A DNA stretch of 64,000 nucleotides from an uncultured Ferrovibrio sp. (GTDB lineage: Bacteria > Pseudomonadota > Alphaproteobacteria > Ferrovibrionales > Ferrovibrionaceae), in NCBI RefSeq assembly GCF_937960835.1, contig NZ_CALGPC010000013.1, positions 1 through 64,000 on the forward strand. Reading direction: 5' to 3'. The notes beneath the pieces are model-generated. The model made no database searches. It was not told the DNA's origin and saw only the letters and a program-made list of their open reading frames with translations. Made by a program: the position numbers and the translations under genes. Numbering within the stretch: the stretch's first letter is position 1; the number at the start of each line of letters is the position of its first letter. Below are positions 1 to 10,508 of this stretch, in pieces.

Positions 1-329
<329 letters not shown>

Positions 330-359
330 ACTTGAGAAATCCCGCTTACTCTAGACTTG

Positions 360-400
360 GTTCTTCACAATCAGCCTTGCGGCTGGGGGTGTGAAAGAAC
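360..400 (-). other. rRNA leader hairpin with GCAA tetraloop
   Basis: In the precursor leader about 30 nt before 16S, the transcript can fold into a long stem. The outer arms GTTCTTTCACA and TGTGAAGAAC pair with a single bulge, and an inner CAGCC-GCAA-GGCTG stem is capped by a GNRA tetraloop. The 5' arm also resembles boxA antitermination sequences (GCTCTTT-type). A role in antitermination or processing is inferred from its position. Confidence 0.5.
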
Positions 401-692
401 CCGCATAGCGTCACCGATATCTTGCGATACCGATGCCTTACTATTCGATGCTTGAGCAAGCGAGTGTTGATCCCTGATCTCTAAGATCAGTGGATCGGCA
501 CCGCCGCCCACGCATCTCTTCCATCCGATTCACGATGTCCAACAACAAACCACACCAGCGTGTGGCAGCCGGGTCTCCCCGGTATCCCCGTCATCCACAG
601 GGTTCGCACCCTTTAGAGACAGAAAAGACGCTGCCGTTCCTGTGTCCCGTACGCTACTCTTGGGACCACCGCCCGACCGCGTCGTGGGGCGG

Positions 693-721
693 TTTATATT
701 CAGATCACCCCTCCCCGTCAA
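693..721 (-). promoter_or_regulatory. rRNA operon P1-like promoter
   Basis: On the minus strand there is TTGACG (716-721), a 17-bp spacer and TATAAA (693-698). Upstream of the -35, positions 724-745 hold A/T tracts like an UP element. Downstream of the -10 comes a GC-only discriminator (CCGCCCC), the hallmark of stringently controlled stable-RNA promoters. Transcription would start near 686, giving a leader of about 355 nt before 16S. Nothing protein-coding is supported between 330 and 773. Confidence 0.85.
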
Positions 722-773
722 CGGCTTTTTTGAAAAATTTTTGGGGCCCTGCCTAATGGGGATAAGTATCGGT

Positions 774-782
774 TTATCCACA
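774..782 (+). promoter_or_regulatory. Perfect DnaA box upstream of the rRNA promoter
   Basis: TTATCCACA is an exact match to the DnaA box consensus. It lies about 53 bp upstream of the rRNA -35 hexamer, next to a related GGGGATAAG (759-767). A one-mismatch copy (TCATCCACA) lies near 591. It could tie rRNA transcription to DnaA, or be chance; there is no cluster that would indicate an origin. Confidence 0.4.
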
Positions 783-1100
783 AGATTTGGTAATCTCATT
801 GCGCCATTTCAAGCTTGCGCGCAGCATTCGATACACATGCCGCGGCAAAAGCTTCGCCAGCAGCCGACATTTCCCGATGCGCCCGGGCAGGCTGGCAAAA
901 AAATCTTCGCCGCCATCCGACTCAAGGGGCATCTTCAGGGCTATTCGACGCTCAAGAAAGACAGACTCCAGGCTTCCGATGACCGCCAGACGGCCCAACC
1001 CGCGCCAGACATATGGTCGCAGGCGCAACGGCCGATGAGCCGCCCTGACGGCATCGATGGCGCCGCTCAAGGCCCGGTTTTCCGGAAATTTCCTTGGCAA
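774..1100 (-). CDS. Possible small hypothetical protein (108 aa)
   Basis: This is an open frame with a TTG start. Its codon choice (many CTG, GCC, GGC and ATC codons) resembles genuine genes in this window, and the product is basic and leucine/arginine-rich with no recognised domain. Against it: the start is weak, no clear ribosome-binding site is seen, and the stop codon lies inside a DnaA box next to the rRNA promoter. It may be a small real gene, a decayed remnant or a chance frame. Confidence 0.3.
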   Translation of the reverse strand: MPRKFPENRALSGAIDAVRAAHRPLRLRPYVWRGLGRLAVIGSLESVFLERRIALKMPLESDGGEDFFASLPGRIGKCRLLAKLLPRHVYRMLRASLKWRNEITKSCG

Positions 1101-1238
1101 AATAGCGGGTTAGGTGGCGTTGGGGTTACGCTTTTTCTACCCGGTTGCGCTGCGATAATTTCTTGACCCCCGCGATTCTGCTGGGCGATAGTCTTCCCGC
1201 CCTTTGGGGGGCACCTTCGTTGGACGGGGGATTTTTGT

Positions 1239-2615
1239 TTGTCGAAGCGTAGCGATTCCAACCGCTTGGCCGCCAGCTCGGCCCTGCGGCCCGCAAAGAT
1301 TCTACCGCTTGCCTTTGCGGCAGCCGGTTTGCTGGGCGGCGTGCTGATGCTGCAGATGAAGCAGCAGACGACCGAACCGGCGCAGAAGGCTGAAAAGGCG
1401 GTGGCGGAAGCTTTCCGCGTCGCGCCTACGCTCGAAGCCTTTGTCACGCAGCCCGATCTGTGGTGGCCGCAGGCCTTTGACGCCAGCGACCTCCTCCCCG
1501 CCAGAGTGCTCAAGAAGGTCGCAGTGGCGCCTGGCGACACGCTCATGCAATTGCTGACCGAAGCCGGCGCCGAGCCAAGCGAAAGCCAGGCGGCGATTTC
1601 CGCTTTGGGCGAGAAGTTCAATCCGCGCCGCTTGAAAGTCGGCCAGGAAATCACGCTGACATTCGAACGCAACGACGCCGACAGCTATCGCCTGTTCGAG
1701 CTGGCGCTGTCGCCCAGCATCGAGCGCGAAGTCTCCGTGGTGCGCAGCGACGACGGCTTCACCGCCAATGAAATCATCCGCGAATTCAACGTCGATCATG
1801 CGCGCGTTTCCGGCGAGATCGACGACAGCCTTTATAACGCGGGCCTCAATGCCGGCTTAAGCAACGGCCTGCTCGGCGAGTTCATCCGCATCTTCTCCTA
1901 TGATGTCGACTTCCAGCGCGAGATCCAGCGCGGCGACCGCTTCGAGGTTTTCTTCGAGCGCCACTATGACGACAACGGCAACACGGTGAAGACCGGCCGC
2001 ATTGCCGCTGCCTCGATAACGCTGTCGGGCCGCGAGCTGCGCTACTACTACTATCAGCCCTCTGACGGCGGCGATGCCGATTACTTCACGCCTGCCGGCC
2101 AGAGCGTGCGCAAGGCGCTGCTGCGCACGCCGATCGACGGCGCCAGGCTGACCTCAAAATTCGGCCTGCGCCGGCATCCGATCCTTGGCTACTCGCTGAT
2201 GCATAAGGGCTCCGATTTCGGCGCGCCGACCGGCACGCCGATCCAGGCTGCCGGCGATGGCGTGGTCGAAGTCGCCGGCTGGAATGGCGGCTATGGCCAG
2301 TATGTGCGCATCAAGCACGCCAACGGCTATGCCACCGCCTATGCGCATATGAGCCGCATCGCCGTGAAGCCGGGCCAGCGCGTGCGCCAGGGCCAGGTGA
2401 TCGGCAATGTCGGCACCACCGGGCGTTCCACTGGCCCGCATCTGCATTACGAAGTGATCGTCAACGGCAAGCAGGTCAATCCGGCAGGCATACGCTTCCC
2501 GTCGGGGCGCAAGCTGGAGGGCAAGGAACTCGCCCGCTTCCGCGAGCATATCGAGAAGATCGATGCCGAGATCCGCGGCACGCCGCAGCTCGCCATGCTC
2601 GGCAACGCCGAGTGA
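1239..2615 (+). CDS. LysM/M23 peptidoglycan DD-metalloendopeptidase
   Basis: The protein has 458 residues and a single N-terminal membrane anchor (about 20-38). A LysM/OapA-like region follows (about 92-142, with GDTLMQLL and VGQEITL), then a middle domain, and a C-terminal M23 peptidase domain (about 295-415). The zinc and catalytic signature is complete: HxxxD in HKGSD (H322, D326), AH370, and HLH (H401, H403). M23 enzymes cut peptide cross-links in murein during growth or division, and this one would face the periplasm. The start is TTG behind a GGACGGGGG tract; an internal ATG would remove the anchor, so TTG is preferred. The gene stands alone, converging with the LysR gene 6 bp downstream. 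Confidence 0.9.
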   Translation: MSKRSDSNRLAASSALRPAKILPLAFAAAGLLGGVLMLQMKQQTTEPAQKAEKAVAEAFRVAPTLEAFVTQPDLWWPQAFDASDLLPARVLKKVAVAPGDTLMQLLTEAGAEPSESQAAISALGEKFNPRRLKVGQEITLTFERNDADSYRLFELALSPSIEREVSVVRSDDGFTANEIIREFNVDHARVSGEIDDSLYNAGLNAGLSNGLLGEFIRIFSYDVDFQREIQRGDRFEVFFERHYDDNGNTVKTGRIAAASITLSGRELRYYYYQPSDGGDADYFTPAGQSVRKALLRTPIDGARLTSKFGLRRHPILGYSLMHKGSDFGAPTGTPIQAAGDGVVEVAGWNGGYGQYVRIKHANGYATAYAHMSRIAVKPGQRVRQGQVIGNVGTTGRSTGPHLHYEVIVNGKQVNPAGIRFPSGRKLEGKELARFREHIEKIDAEIRGTPQLAMLGNAE

Positions 2616-2621
2616 TCACCG

Positions 2622-3542
2622 CTACTCGGCGTAGTCGTTGCCCGCGCTGGCCTGCTCCAGCAGCCAATCGACGAATGTCCTGACCAGAGGCCGGCGGAAC
2701 TGCGCCGCCGGTGCCACGATGTGATAGGCCCAGTCGGCCTTCCACGACTGCTCGAACAGCCGCACCAGGCGGCCTTTTGCCAGATGCTCGCCCAGATGCG
2801 GCGCGCGGCCCAAGGCAACGCCCTGTCCGGCGACGGCGGCCGCAACCAGCACATTCGAGTCCGTGAAAAACAGGCCGCGCGATGCGGCCTTGGGATCGAG
2901 GCCCTCGCGCTCGAACCAGCTCTGCCAATGCATCCAGGGCTGGTTGGGCAAGGCATCGACATCGTGCAGCAGGATGTGATGCGCGAGATCCTCAAACCGG
3001 TTGAGCGGCTTGGTGCCATGAAGAAGCGCGGGGCTCGCCACCGGGAACAGCACTTCATCCAGCAGATGCACCGCTTCCAGGCCCTTCGTTGCGCCACGGC
3101 CGAAGCGGATCGCGATATCGACATCCTCGCGGGCGAAATCGACCAGATGGCGCGAGGTATCGAGCCGCAGGTCGATGCCGGGATAGCGGCGGCGGAAATC
3201 ACTCAGGCGCGGCACCAGCCAGCCAGCCGCAAAAGAGGCCAGGGTCGTCACCGTCACCACGCCGCTGGCGCGGCCTTCCCTGACCTGCGCGGTCGCTGCC
3301 GCCAGACGATCCAGCCCGTCGCTTAAGCCCGGCAGATAGGCGCGGCCGGCCTCGGTGAGCTCCAGCCCGCGCGGCAGGCGGCGGAACAGCGGCAGCTTGA
3401 GCTGTGCCTCCAGCATCTTGACCTGCTGGCTCACAGCTGCCGGCGTGACGCCGAGCTCCGCGGCGGCAAGCGCAAAGCTGCCATGGCGGGCGGCGGCCTC
3501 GAAGGCGCGGAGCGAATTGAGCGGCGGCAGGCGGCGGCGCAT
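2622..3542 (-). CDS. LysR-family transcriptional regulator (GcvA-like)
   Basis: The 306-residue protein has an N-terminal winged helix-turn-helix (PLNSLRAFEAAARHGSF, then AELGVTPAAVSQQVKMLE) and a periplasmic-binding-like effector domain. The opening RRRLPPLNSLRAFEA is typical of the GcvA subgroup. I chose the ATG at 3542 because this motif begins there; the open frame runs 35 codons further upstream, but that part overlaps the operator. It is divergent from the rhodanese-GST pair, the usual arrangement for a LysR regulator and its target. The effector is unknown. A paralogue of the same subgroup lies at 62228-63145. Confidence 0.9.
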   Translation of the reverse strand: MRRRLPPLNSLRAFEAAARHGSFALAAAELGVTPAAVSQQVKMLEAQLKLPLFRRLPRGLELTEAGRAYLPGLSDGLDRLAAATAQVREGRASGVVTVTTLASFAAGWLVPRLSDFRRRYPGIDLRLDTSRHLVDFAREDVDIAIRFGRGATKGLEAVHLLDEVLFPVASPALLHGTKPLNRFEDLAHHILLHDVDALPNQPWMHWQSWFEREGLDPKAASRGLFFTDSNVLVAAAVAGQGVALGRAPHLGEHLAKGRLVRLFEQSWKADWAYHIVAPAAQFRRPLVRTFVDWLLEQASAGNDYAE

Positions 3543-3556
3543 GGGGGCAGTATGAA

Positions 3557-3575
3557 GGCTTAGATTTCCTAAGCC
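3557..3575. promoter_or_regulatory. Candidate LysR operator (inverted repeat)
   Basis: GGCTTAG-ATTTC-CTAAGCC is a perfect 7-bp inverted repeat with a 5-bp centre. It contains a T-N11-A core and lies 15 bp upstream of the LysR start, between it and the divergent rhodanese gene. This is the classical position and form of a LysR recognition site. Confidence 0.6.
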
Positions 3576-3670
3576 AATACCACAGAAACTCTGGTTTGAT
3601 GCCAGGTTTCGATTAGGCAAAGCTGGCGCGCAACAAAAACCGCTCACAAAACCACCAGAAAGGATCAGCC

Positions 3671-4144
3671 ATGCCCAGCCTTGTCGCCGCCGTCCCCGCC
3701 GCCGCCAGTGCCGAGGCGGTCCGCCATTTCGCCGCCAAGTTCACCTTCGAAACCGACTGCTGGGACGTGCATCACGCCCTGCAGAACGGGCTGCAGGATT
3801 TCGTGCTGCTCGACGTGCGCGGGCGGAATGCCTATGCCGAGGCCCATGTGCCGGGTGCGATCAGCCTGCCGCATGCCGACATCACCGCGGAGCGGATCGC
3901 GGCGCGCTGGCCTGCAGACACGCTGTTCGTCGTCTACTGCGCGGGGCCGCACTGCAATGGGGCCGACCGCGCCGCGCTGAAGCTGGCGTCGCTGGGCTAT
4001 GCCGTGAAGATCATGATCGGCGGCATGACCGGCTGGGCCGATGAGGGTTTTGCCTTCGCGAAAGGCCGAGAGCCGGGCTCCGTGGACACGGTCTCTGTGG
4101 AGACAGCCTCTATAGGGACAGCCTCTATAGGGACAGCCGCCTGA
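3671..4144 (+). CDS. Single-domain rhodanese-like protein
   Basis: The 157-residue cytoplasmic protein carries a rhodanese fold: the LLDVRGRNAYAEAHVPGA motif (about 46-63) and an active-site loop starting at Cys90 (YCAGPHCNGADRAA), with a second Cys95. This loop is common in bacterial single-domain sulfurtransferases with persulfide chemistry. The C-terminal 20 residues are a five-residue repeat (SVDTV/SVETA/SIGTA/SIGTA) encoded by a 15-bp tandem DNA repeat, unlike the rest of the family. The TGA stop overlaps the ATG of the GST gene (TGATG), so the two are translationally coupled. The physiological substrate is unknown. Confidence 0.9.
   Translation: MPSLVAAVPAAASAEAVRHFAAKFTFETDCWDVHHALQNGLQDFVLLDVRGRNAYAEAHVPGAISLPHADITAERIAARWPADTLFVVYCAGPHCNGADRAALKLASLGYAVKIMIGGMTGWADEGFAFAKGREPGSVDTVSVETASIGTASIGTAA
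4077..4136 (+). repeat. 15-bp tandem repeat, four copies, in-frame in the rhodanese 3' end
   Basis: The unit CCTCTATAGGGACAG is exact at 4107-4121 and 4122-4136, with two degenerate copies at 4092-4106 and 4077-4091. Because 15 is a multiple of three, it adds five-residue units to the protein tail. Confidence 0.85.
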
Positions 4145-4749
4145 TGCTCACGCTTTACGACTATCTCGATTCCGGCAACGGCTATAAATGCCGCCTGCTG
4201 CTCGCCCAACTGGGCATTGCCTATGAGCGCGTGGAGATTGACATCGACAAGGGCGAGACGCGCAGGGCGGAGTTCCTCGCCAAGAATCCCAATGGCCGCA
4301 TCCCGACCCTGAAGCTGGAGGATGGCACTTATCTCGCGGAATCGAACGCCATCCTCTGCTACCTCGCCGACGGCACCAAATATTGGCCGTCTGAGCGCAA
4401 GGAGAAAGCTCAGGTGCTGCAATGGCTGTTCTTCGAGCAATACAGCCACGAGCCCTATGTGGCGACGCCGCGCTACATCCTGCGCCATCTGGGGCGCAAC
4501 CATCCGCGCATGGCCGAGCTGCCCGAGCGGCTGGAGCGCGGCCGCGCCGCGCTCGGCGTCATGGAGCGGCATCTGGCCGAAAACGACTTCTTCGCCGGCG
4601 GCCGCTACACGATCGCCGATATCGCCCTCTATGCCTACACGCACCGCGCCGATGAAGCCGACCTTGATCTGGCGCCTTTCCCGCGGATCAGGGCCTGGCT
4701 CGACCGCGTGGCGGCGCAGCCGGGCTATGTCCGCATGCTGCCGGACTGA
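4144..4749 (+). CDS. Glutathione S-transferase family protein
   Basis: The 201-residue protein has a thioredoxin-like N-terminal domain (about 1-77) with the cis-proline motif GRIPTLKLEDG and the glutathione-contacting ESNAI motif. An all-helical C-terminal domain follows, with the N-capping motif FAGGRYTIADIALYAY. Its start codon overlaps the rhodanese stop, so the pair forms an operon facing the LysR gene. Sulfurtransferase plus GST suggests thiol or electrophile detoxification, but no specific substrate can be read from the sequence. Confidence 0.9.
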   Translation: MLTLYDYLDSGNGYKCRLLLAQLGIAYERVEIDIDKGETRRAEFLAKNPNGRIPTLKLEDGTYLAESNAILCYLADGTKYWPSERKEKAQVLQWLFFEQYSHEPYVATPRYILRHLGRNHPRMAELPERLERGRAALGVMERHLAENDFFAGGRYTIADIALYAYTHRADEADLDLAPFPRIRAWLDRVAAQPGYVRMLPD

Positions 4750-4779
4750 TTTGCTGCCCTCCTTGCGCCTCGCCCTATA

Positions 4780-4806
4780 TTCCTCCTGATCCTGCATCAG
4801 GAGGAA
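4780..4806 (+). promoter_or_regulatory. Perfect hairpin that sequesters a Shine-Dalgarno sequence
   Basis: TTCCTCCTGAT (4780-4790) and ATCAGGAGGAA (4796-4806) form an uninterrupted 11-bp stem with loop CCTGC. The 3' arm contains the AGGAGG ribosome-binding site of the downstream gene (ATG at 4809). The start would be blocked when the stem forms. A TATATT that could be a -10 box overlaps the 5' arm (4776-4781). If transcription starts there, the RNA would hold only part of the stem, and the repeat could instead be a DNA operator. Confidence 0.65.
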
Positions 4807-4808
4807 AC

Positions 4809-6110
4809 ATGACCAAGCAGAACCCGAAGACACGCCAGACCCGAACCAGGGCCGGCCATCGCGACCTGCATCCGGAAACCCTGATGATGTCCTATGGCTA
4901 TGACCCCTTCCTTTCGGAAGGCGCGGTCAAGCCGCCGGTCTTCCTTACCTCCACCTTCGCCTTCCATTCGGCCGAGGACGGCGCCGCCTTCTTCGACACG
5001 CTGTCCGGCCGCACCAAGCTGCCCCCCGGCGAGAAGGCAGGGCTGATCTACTCGCGCTTCAACCACCCGAATCTCGAGATTGTCGAGGACCGCCTCGCCC
5101 TGCTGGAAGGCGCCGAAGCCGCCGCCGTCTTCTCCAGCGGCATGGCAGCGATCAGCGCCTGCTTCCTCGCCTTCCTGCGCCCGGGCGATGCGGTGGTGCA
5201 TTCCTCTCCGCTCTATGGCGGCACCGAAACCATGGTGCGCAAGATCCTGCCCGAATTCGGCATCGCCTCGAGCGAGTTCCATGACGGCCTCGATGCCGAT
5301 GCGGTCCGCCGCGCCGCCGACCATGCCGCCGGGCGGGTGGGCATGATCTTCATCGAGACGCCGGCCAATCCGACCAACGCGATGGTCGATTTCGCCGCCG
5401 TGGTCGAAGTGGCCAACGAAATCGGCCAGCGGACCGGGCAGCGGCCATTGATCGTCTGCGACAATACGATGCTGGGGCCGGTCTTCCAGAAGCCCCTGCA
5501 GCAGGGCATCGACCTGGCCGCCTATTCGCTCACCAAATATGTCGGCGGCCATAGCGACCTGGTGGCCGGCAGCGTCGCCGGTCCGCGCGAACTGCTGACC
5601 AAAATCCGCACCATCCGCTCAGCCTTCGGCTCGCAGCTCGATCCGCATTCGAGCTGGATGATCGCCCGCTCGCTCGAAACGCTTGTGCTGCGCATGACCC
5701 GCGCCGCCGAGTCAGGCCGCAAGGTGGCCCAATGGCTGGCGGAGAATCCGCATGCGCCGGTCACCGTGCACCACCCGGAACTCAACAACGATCCGCGCTA
5801 TGCCGCCGTCTACAAAAGGCAATGCACCGGGCCGGGCTCGACATTCTCGTTCACGCTCAACAATGCCAGCCGCCAGCAGGCCTTCAAGCTGATCAACGCG
5901 CTGCAGCTCTTCAAATCGGCGGTGTCGATGGGCGGCACGGAATCGCTGATCTGCCATCCGGCCTCGACCACGCATTCCAGCGTCGGCAAGGACGTGCTGG
6001 ATACCTTGGGCGTCACCGAAGGCCTGATCCGCGTCTCGATCGGACTGGAGCATCCAGACGATTTGATCGACGACCTGGATCACGCGCTGAAGGAGGCGTT
6101 TGGGAAGTAA
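4809..6110 (+). CDS. PLP-dependent Cys/Met metabolism enzyme (cystathionine gamma-synthase family)
   Basis: The 433-residue protein is a fold-type I PLP enzyme of the cystathionine gamma-synthase/methionine gamma-lyase family. It shows YSRFNHPN for phosphate contact, SSGMAAI, the PLP-stacking region PLYGGT, the IETPANPT loop, and the Schiff-base lysine K243 in SLTKYVGGHSD. An insertion of about 12 residues (SGRTKLPPGEKAG) precedes the YSR motif, as in the large 'cystathionine gamma-synthase family protein' group of proteobacteria. It could be a gamma-synthase, a gamma-lyase or an O-acylhomoserine sulfhydrylase; metX in this window provides O-acylhomoserine. AGGAGG lies 4 nt before the ATG and is buried in the hairpin described separately. 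Confidence 0.85.
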   Translation: MTKQNPKTRQTRTRAGHRDLHPETLMMSYGYDPFLSEGAVKPPVFLTSTFAFHSAEDGAAFFDTLSGRTKLPPGEKAGLIYSRFNHPNLEIVEDRLALLEGAEAAAVFSSGMAAISACFLAFLRPGDAVVHSSPLYGGTETMVRKILPEFGIASSEFHDGLDADAVRRAADHAAGRVGMIFIETPANPTNAMVDFAAVVEVANEIGQRTGQRPLIVCDNTMLGPVFQKPLQQGIDLAAYSLTKYVGGHSDLVAGSVAGPRELLTKIRTIRSAFGSQLDPHSSWMIARSLETLVLRMTRAAESGRKVAQWLAENPHAPVTVHHPELNNDPRYAAVYKRQCTGPGSTFSFTLNNASRQQAFKLINALQLFKSAVSMGGTESLICHPASTTHSSVGKDVLDTLGVTEGLIRVSIGLEHPDDLIDDLDHALKEAFGK

Positions 6111-6256
6111 CGGCACGCCTTTTCAATTTGGTCGGGCCACGGCTTGGTCGTGGCATCCACGCGCTCCTTTTTCAGCAGACGTGAAAAAGAAACGCATGGA
6201 TGGCCCATGTAAAGCCGGTCATGACAAATCATGCGAACGAGAACAACCCCTCACTC

Positions 6257-6332
6257 GTCATGCCCGGGATTGACCCGAGCATCTTGCGCCAACCGGCACA
6301 AGATCCTCGGGTCAAGCCCGGGGAGGACGAAG
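6257..6332. repeat. Palindromic intergenic element (REP-like)
   Basis: The arms CCCGGGATTGACCCGAGCATCT and AGATCCTCGGGTCAAGCCCGGG form a long imperfect inverted repeat between two convergent genes. Elements of this kind (CCCGGG...GACCCG) recur between genes in many alphaproteobacteria. Its position suggests a bidirectional transcription stop or mRNA-stabilising hairpin. The rest of the 300-bp gap 6111-6411 holds nothing I recognise. Confidence 0.65.
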
Positions 6333-6411
6333 ATGGTACCGGCGACCAAAACGGCGGCCTGATATCGGCGCGGCGTGAGGGGGCGCCGCCGGTGCCGCCG
6401 TCTTACGCCCG

Positions 6412-9024
<2,613 letters not shown>

Positions 9025-9102
9025 GTCGAACTCCTTATTCGGCAGCCCTTTATGGAACGACCCCCGGCAGGCGGCAGATCGACGACGGGCCCCATGGCCG
9101 AA

Positions 9103-9130
9103 ATGTGGGAAGCCCGCGGAGTTCTACAAG
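9103..9130 (-). promoter_or_regulatory. Candidate RpoH (sigma-32) heat-shock promoter of clpB
   Basis: On the minus strand, CTTG (9127-9130), a 17-bp spacer and CCCACAT (9103-9109) lie about 75 bp before the clpB start. This resembles alphaproteobacterial RpoH promoters (CTTG, about 17 bp, CCCCAT-like). clpB is a standard RpoH target, which supports the reading. Confidence 0.55.
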
Positions 9131-9332
9131 GGCAGGCACAGGGTTTTTCGGCACATTTGCATGCGCGTCATGCCATGACCTCGCCCTCCCGCCGCTGCGC
9201 GCCGGCCCCTCCCTCTGCCGCTGACGCAAGCGAGGGAAAGCTGACGTTGCAGCGGCTCCTTAACAGCGGGAGCGGGATCACGGATAGCCCGTCGTCACGC
9301 CCAGGCCTTTCGGTATCGGGGCCGGGCAGGCC

Positions 9333-9427
9333 GATGTCAGGGCAGATCGATGTCAGGGCAGATCGATGCCAGGGCAGATCGATGCCAGGGCAGATCGATG
9401 TTGGTGCGATCGAGATGTTGGTGCGAT
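9333..9427. repeat. 16-bp tandem repeat array in a 555-bp gap
   Basis: The unit GATGTCAGGGCAGATC (second pair GATGCC...) occurs four times at 9333-9396, followed by two degenerate copies (GATGTTGGTGCGATC) to 9427. Sixteen is not a multiple of three, so this is not a coding repeat. The gap 9025-9579 otherwise holds only the clpB promoter region and no supportable gene. Confidence 0.9.
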
Positions 9428-9579
9428 AGGGGCTGGCGCGGCCGGGGATGATGGGCTCGCGGGGCCATCGGCGGGCCATCGTGAAGTGGGCCTGCATATC
9501 TTGCTGCCGAAGCCATGCCTTCCCGGCCAAGAGAATGGGAACGCGACAGGCATTATAGGAATATAAACGCGATTTGCAG

Positions 9580-10500
9580 CTAGATCCGCAGATCACCCAT
9601 CTTGCCGGTCTGGTAGTCCTGAATGGCCTGCAGGATTTCCTCGCGCGTATTCATCACGAAGGGGCCATGGGCGACGACGGGCTCGTTGAGCGGTTCGGCA
9701 TGGCCGAACAGGATGACCGCGTCGGTGCCGGCCGCGATCTCCACGCTGTCGCCGTCATTGTTCAGTTCGACCAGGTGATGCGGCCTGGCCGGCTGGCCGC
9801 CGACCTCAGGCGCACCGCTGACGACATAGAGAAAGACGTTGCGGCCCGCGGCCACCGGCAGGGACAGGCGGCCGCCGGGCGCAAAGCGCAAGGTCGCCAT
9901 GAAGAAATCGAGCAGCGGCTGGATCGGGCCCTTCTGCTCCTGCCAGCTGCCTGCAATCAGGTTGAGCGTGACCTTGCCGTCATCGGCTGCGATGGCGGGA
10001 ATATCCTCGCCCTGCAGGCCGACATAACGCGGCGCAGTCATTTTCAGCCGGGCGGGAAGATTGACCCAGAGCTGGAGGATTTCCAGCGGGCCGCCGGAGC
10101 GCTTGAAGGCGGCGGACGAGAGTTCCGCATGGACGAGGCCGCGGCCCGCCGTCATCCATTGCACGCCGCCAGCCCGGATCACGCTTTCATGGCCGCCGGT
10201 ATCGAGATGGGCGAGTTCGCCGTCCAGGATGAAAGTCACCGTCTCGAAGCCGCGATGGGGATGCGGGCCGAAAGGCAGGCCGCGATTGTTGGGCGGATAG
10301 ACCTGCGGGCCGTGATGATTGAGGAAAAGAAAAGGATCGAGCTGATCGAGCGCCGGGCCGGGCAGCGGGCGGCGGGTGACAAGATCGCCGATATCGTCGC
10401 GATAGGCGGGATGCAGGCGTTTGATCGTGCGGGAGGGCATGGGCGTGGGCATCGGCATGGACATTGGCATGGACATTGGCATGGACATTGGCATGGACAT
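9580..10500 (-). CDS. Pirin family protein (cupin quercetinase-like)
   Basis: The protein has 306 residues from the most upstream ATG, or 286 from the last ATG before PSRTIKRLHP. The N-terminal cupin carries the pirin metal motif: PHPHRGFETVTFILDGELAH and, later, HAELS. A pirin C-terminal cupin follows (GAPEVGG, VILFGHAEPLNEPVVAHGPFVMN). Pirins are iron-binding cupins, some with quercetin 2,3-dioxygenase activity or redox-sensing roles. The N-terminus is unusual: Met-Ser-Met-Pro repeated four to five times from a 12-bp DNA repeat, so several ATG codons lie in frame and the true start is undetermined. It begins just after the SnoaL-like gene on the same strand and is probably cotranscribed with it. 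Confidence 0.88.
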   Translation of the reverse strand: MSMPMSMPMSMPMSMPMPTPMPSRTIKRLHPAYRDDIGDLVTRRPLPGPALDQLDPFLFLNHHGPQVYPPNNRGLPFGPHPHRGFETVTFILDGELAHLDTGGHESVIRAGGVQWMTAGRGLVHAELSSAAFKRSGGPLEILQLWVNLPARLKMTAPRYVGLQGEDIPAIAADDGKVTLNLIAGSWQEQKGPIQPLLDFFMATLRFAPGGRLSLPVAAGRNVFLYVVSGAPEVGGQPARPHHLVELNNDGDSVEIAAGTDAVILFGHAEPLNEPVVAHGPFVMNTREEILQAIQDYQTGKMGDLRI

Positions 10501-10501
10501 G
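10442..10501. repeat. 12-bp tandem repeat forming the pirin N-terminus
   Basis: GGCATGGACATT is repeated at 10454-10465, 10466-10477, 10478-10489 and 10490-10501 (last base differs), with a degenerate copy at 10442-10453. On the coding (minus) strand each unit reads ATG TCC ATG CCA and so supplies two potential start codons. Confidence 0.9.
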
Positions 10502-10508
10502 GACGGCG

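Noticed and set aside
774..782. Replication origin near the DnaA box
   Set aside because: Only one perfect box, no cluster, and no dnaA, hemE or parAB genes in the window.
490..799. Open frames of about 90 codons on both strands in the rRNA leader
   Set aside because: They lie across the rRNA promoter and transcribed leader, have no ribosome-binding site, and their products look like random translation.
9333..9396. Possible CRISPR array
   Set aside because: Units are 16 bp and directly adjacent with no spacers, and no cas genes are present. The same holds for 10985-11074.
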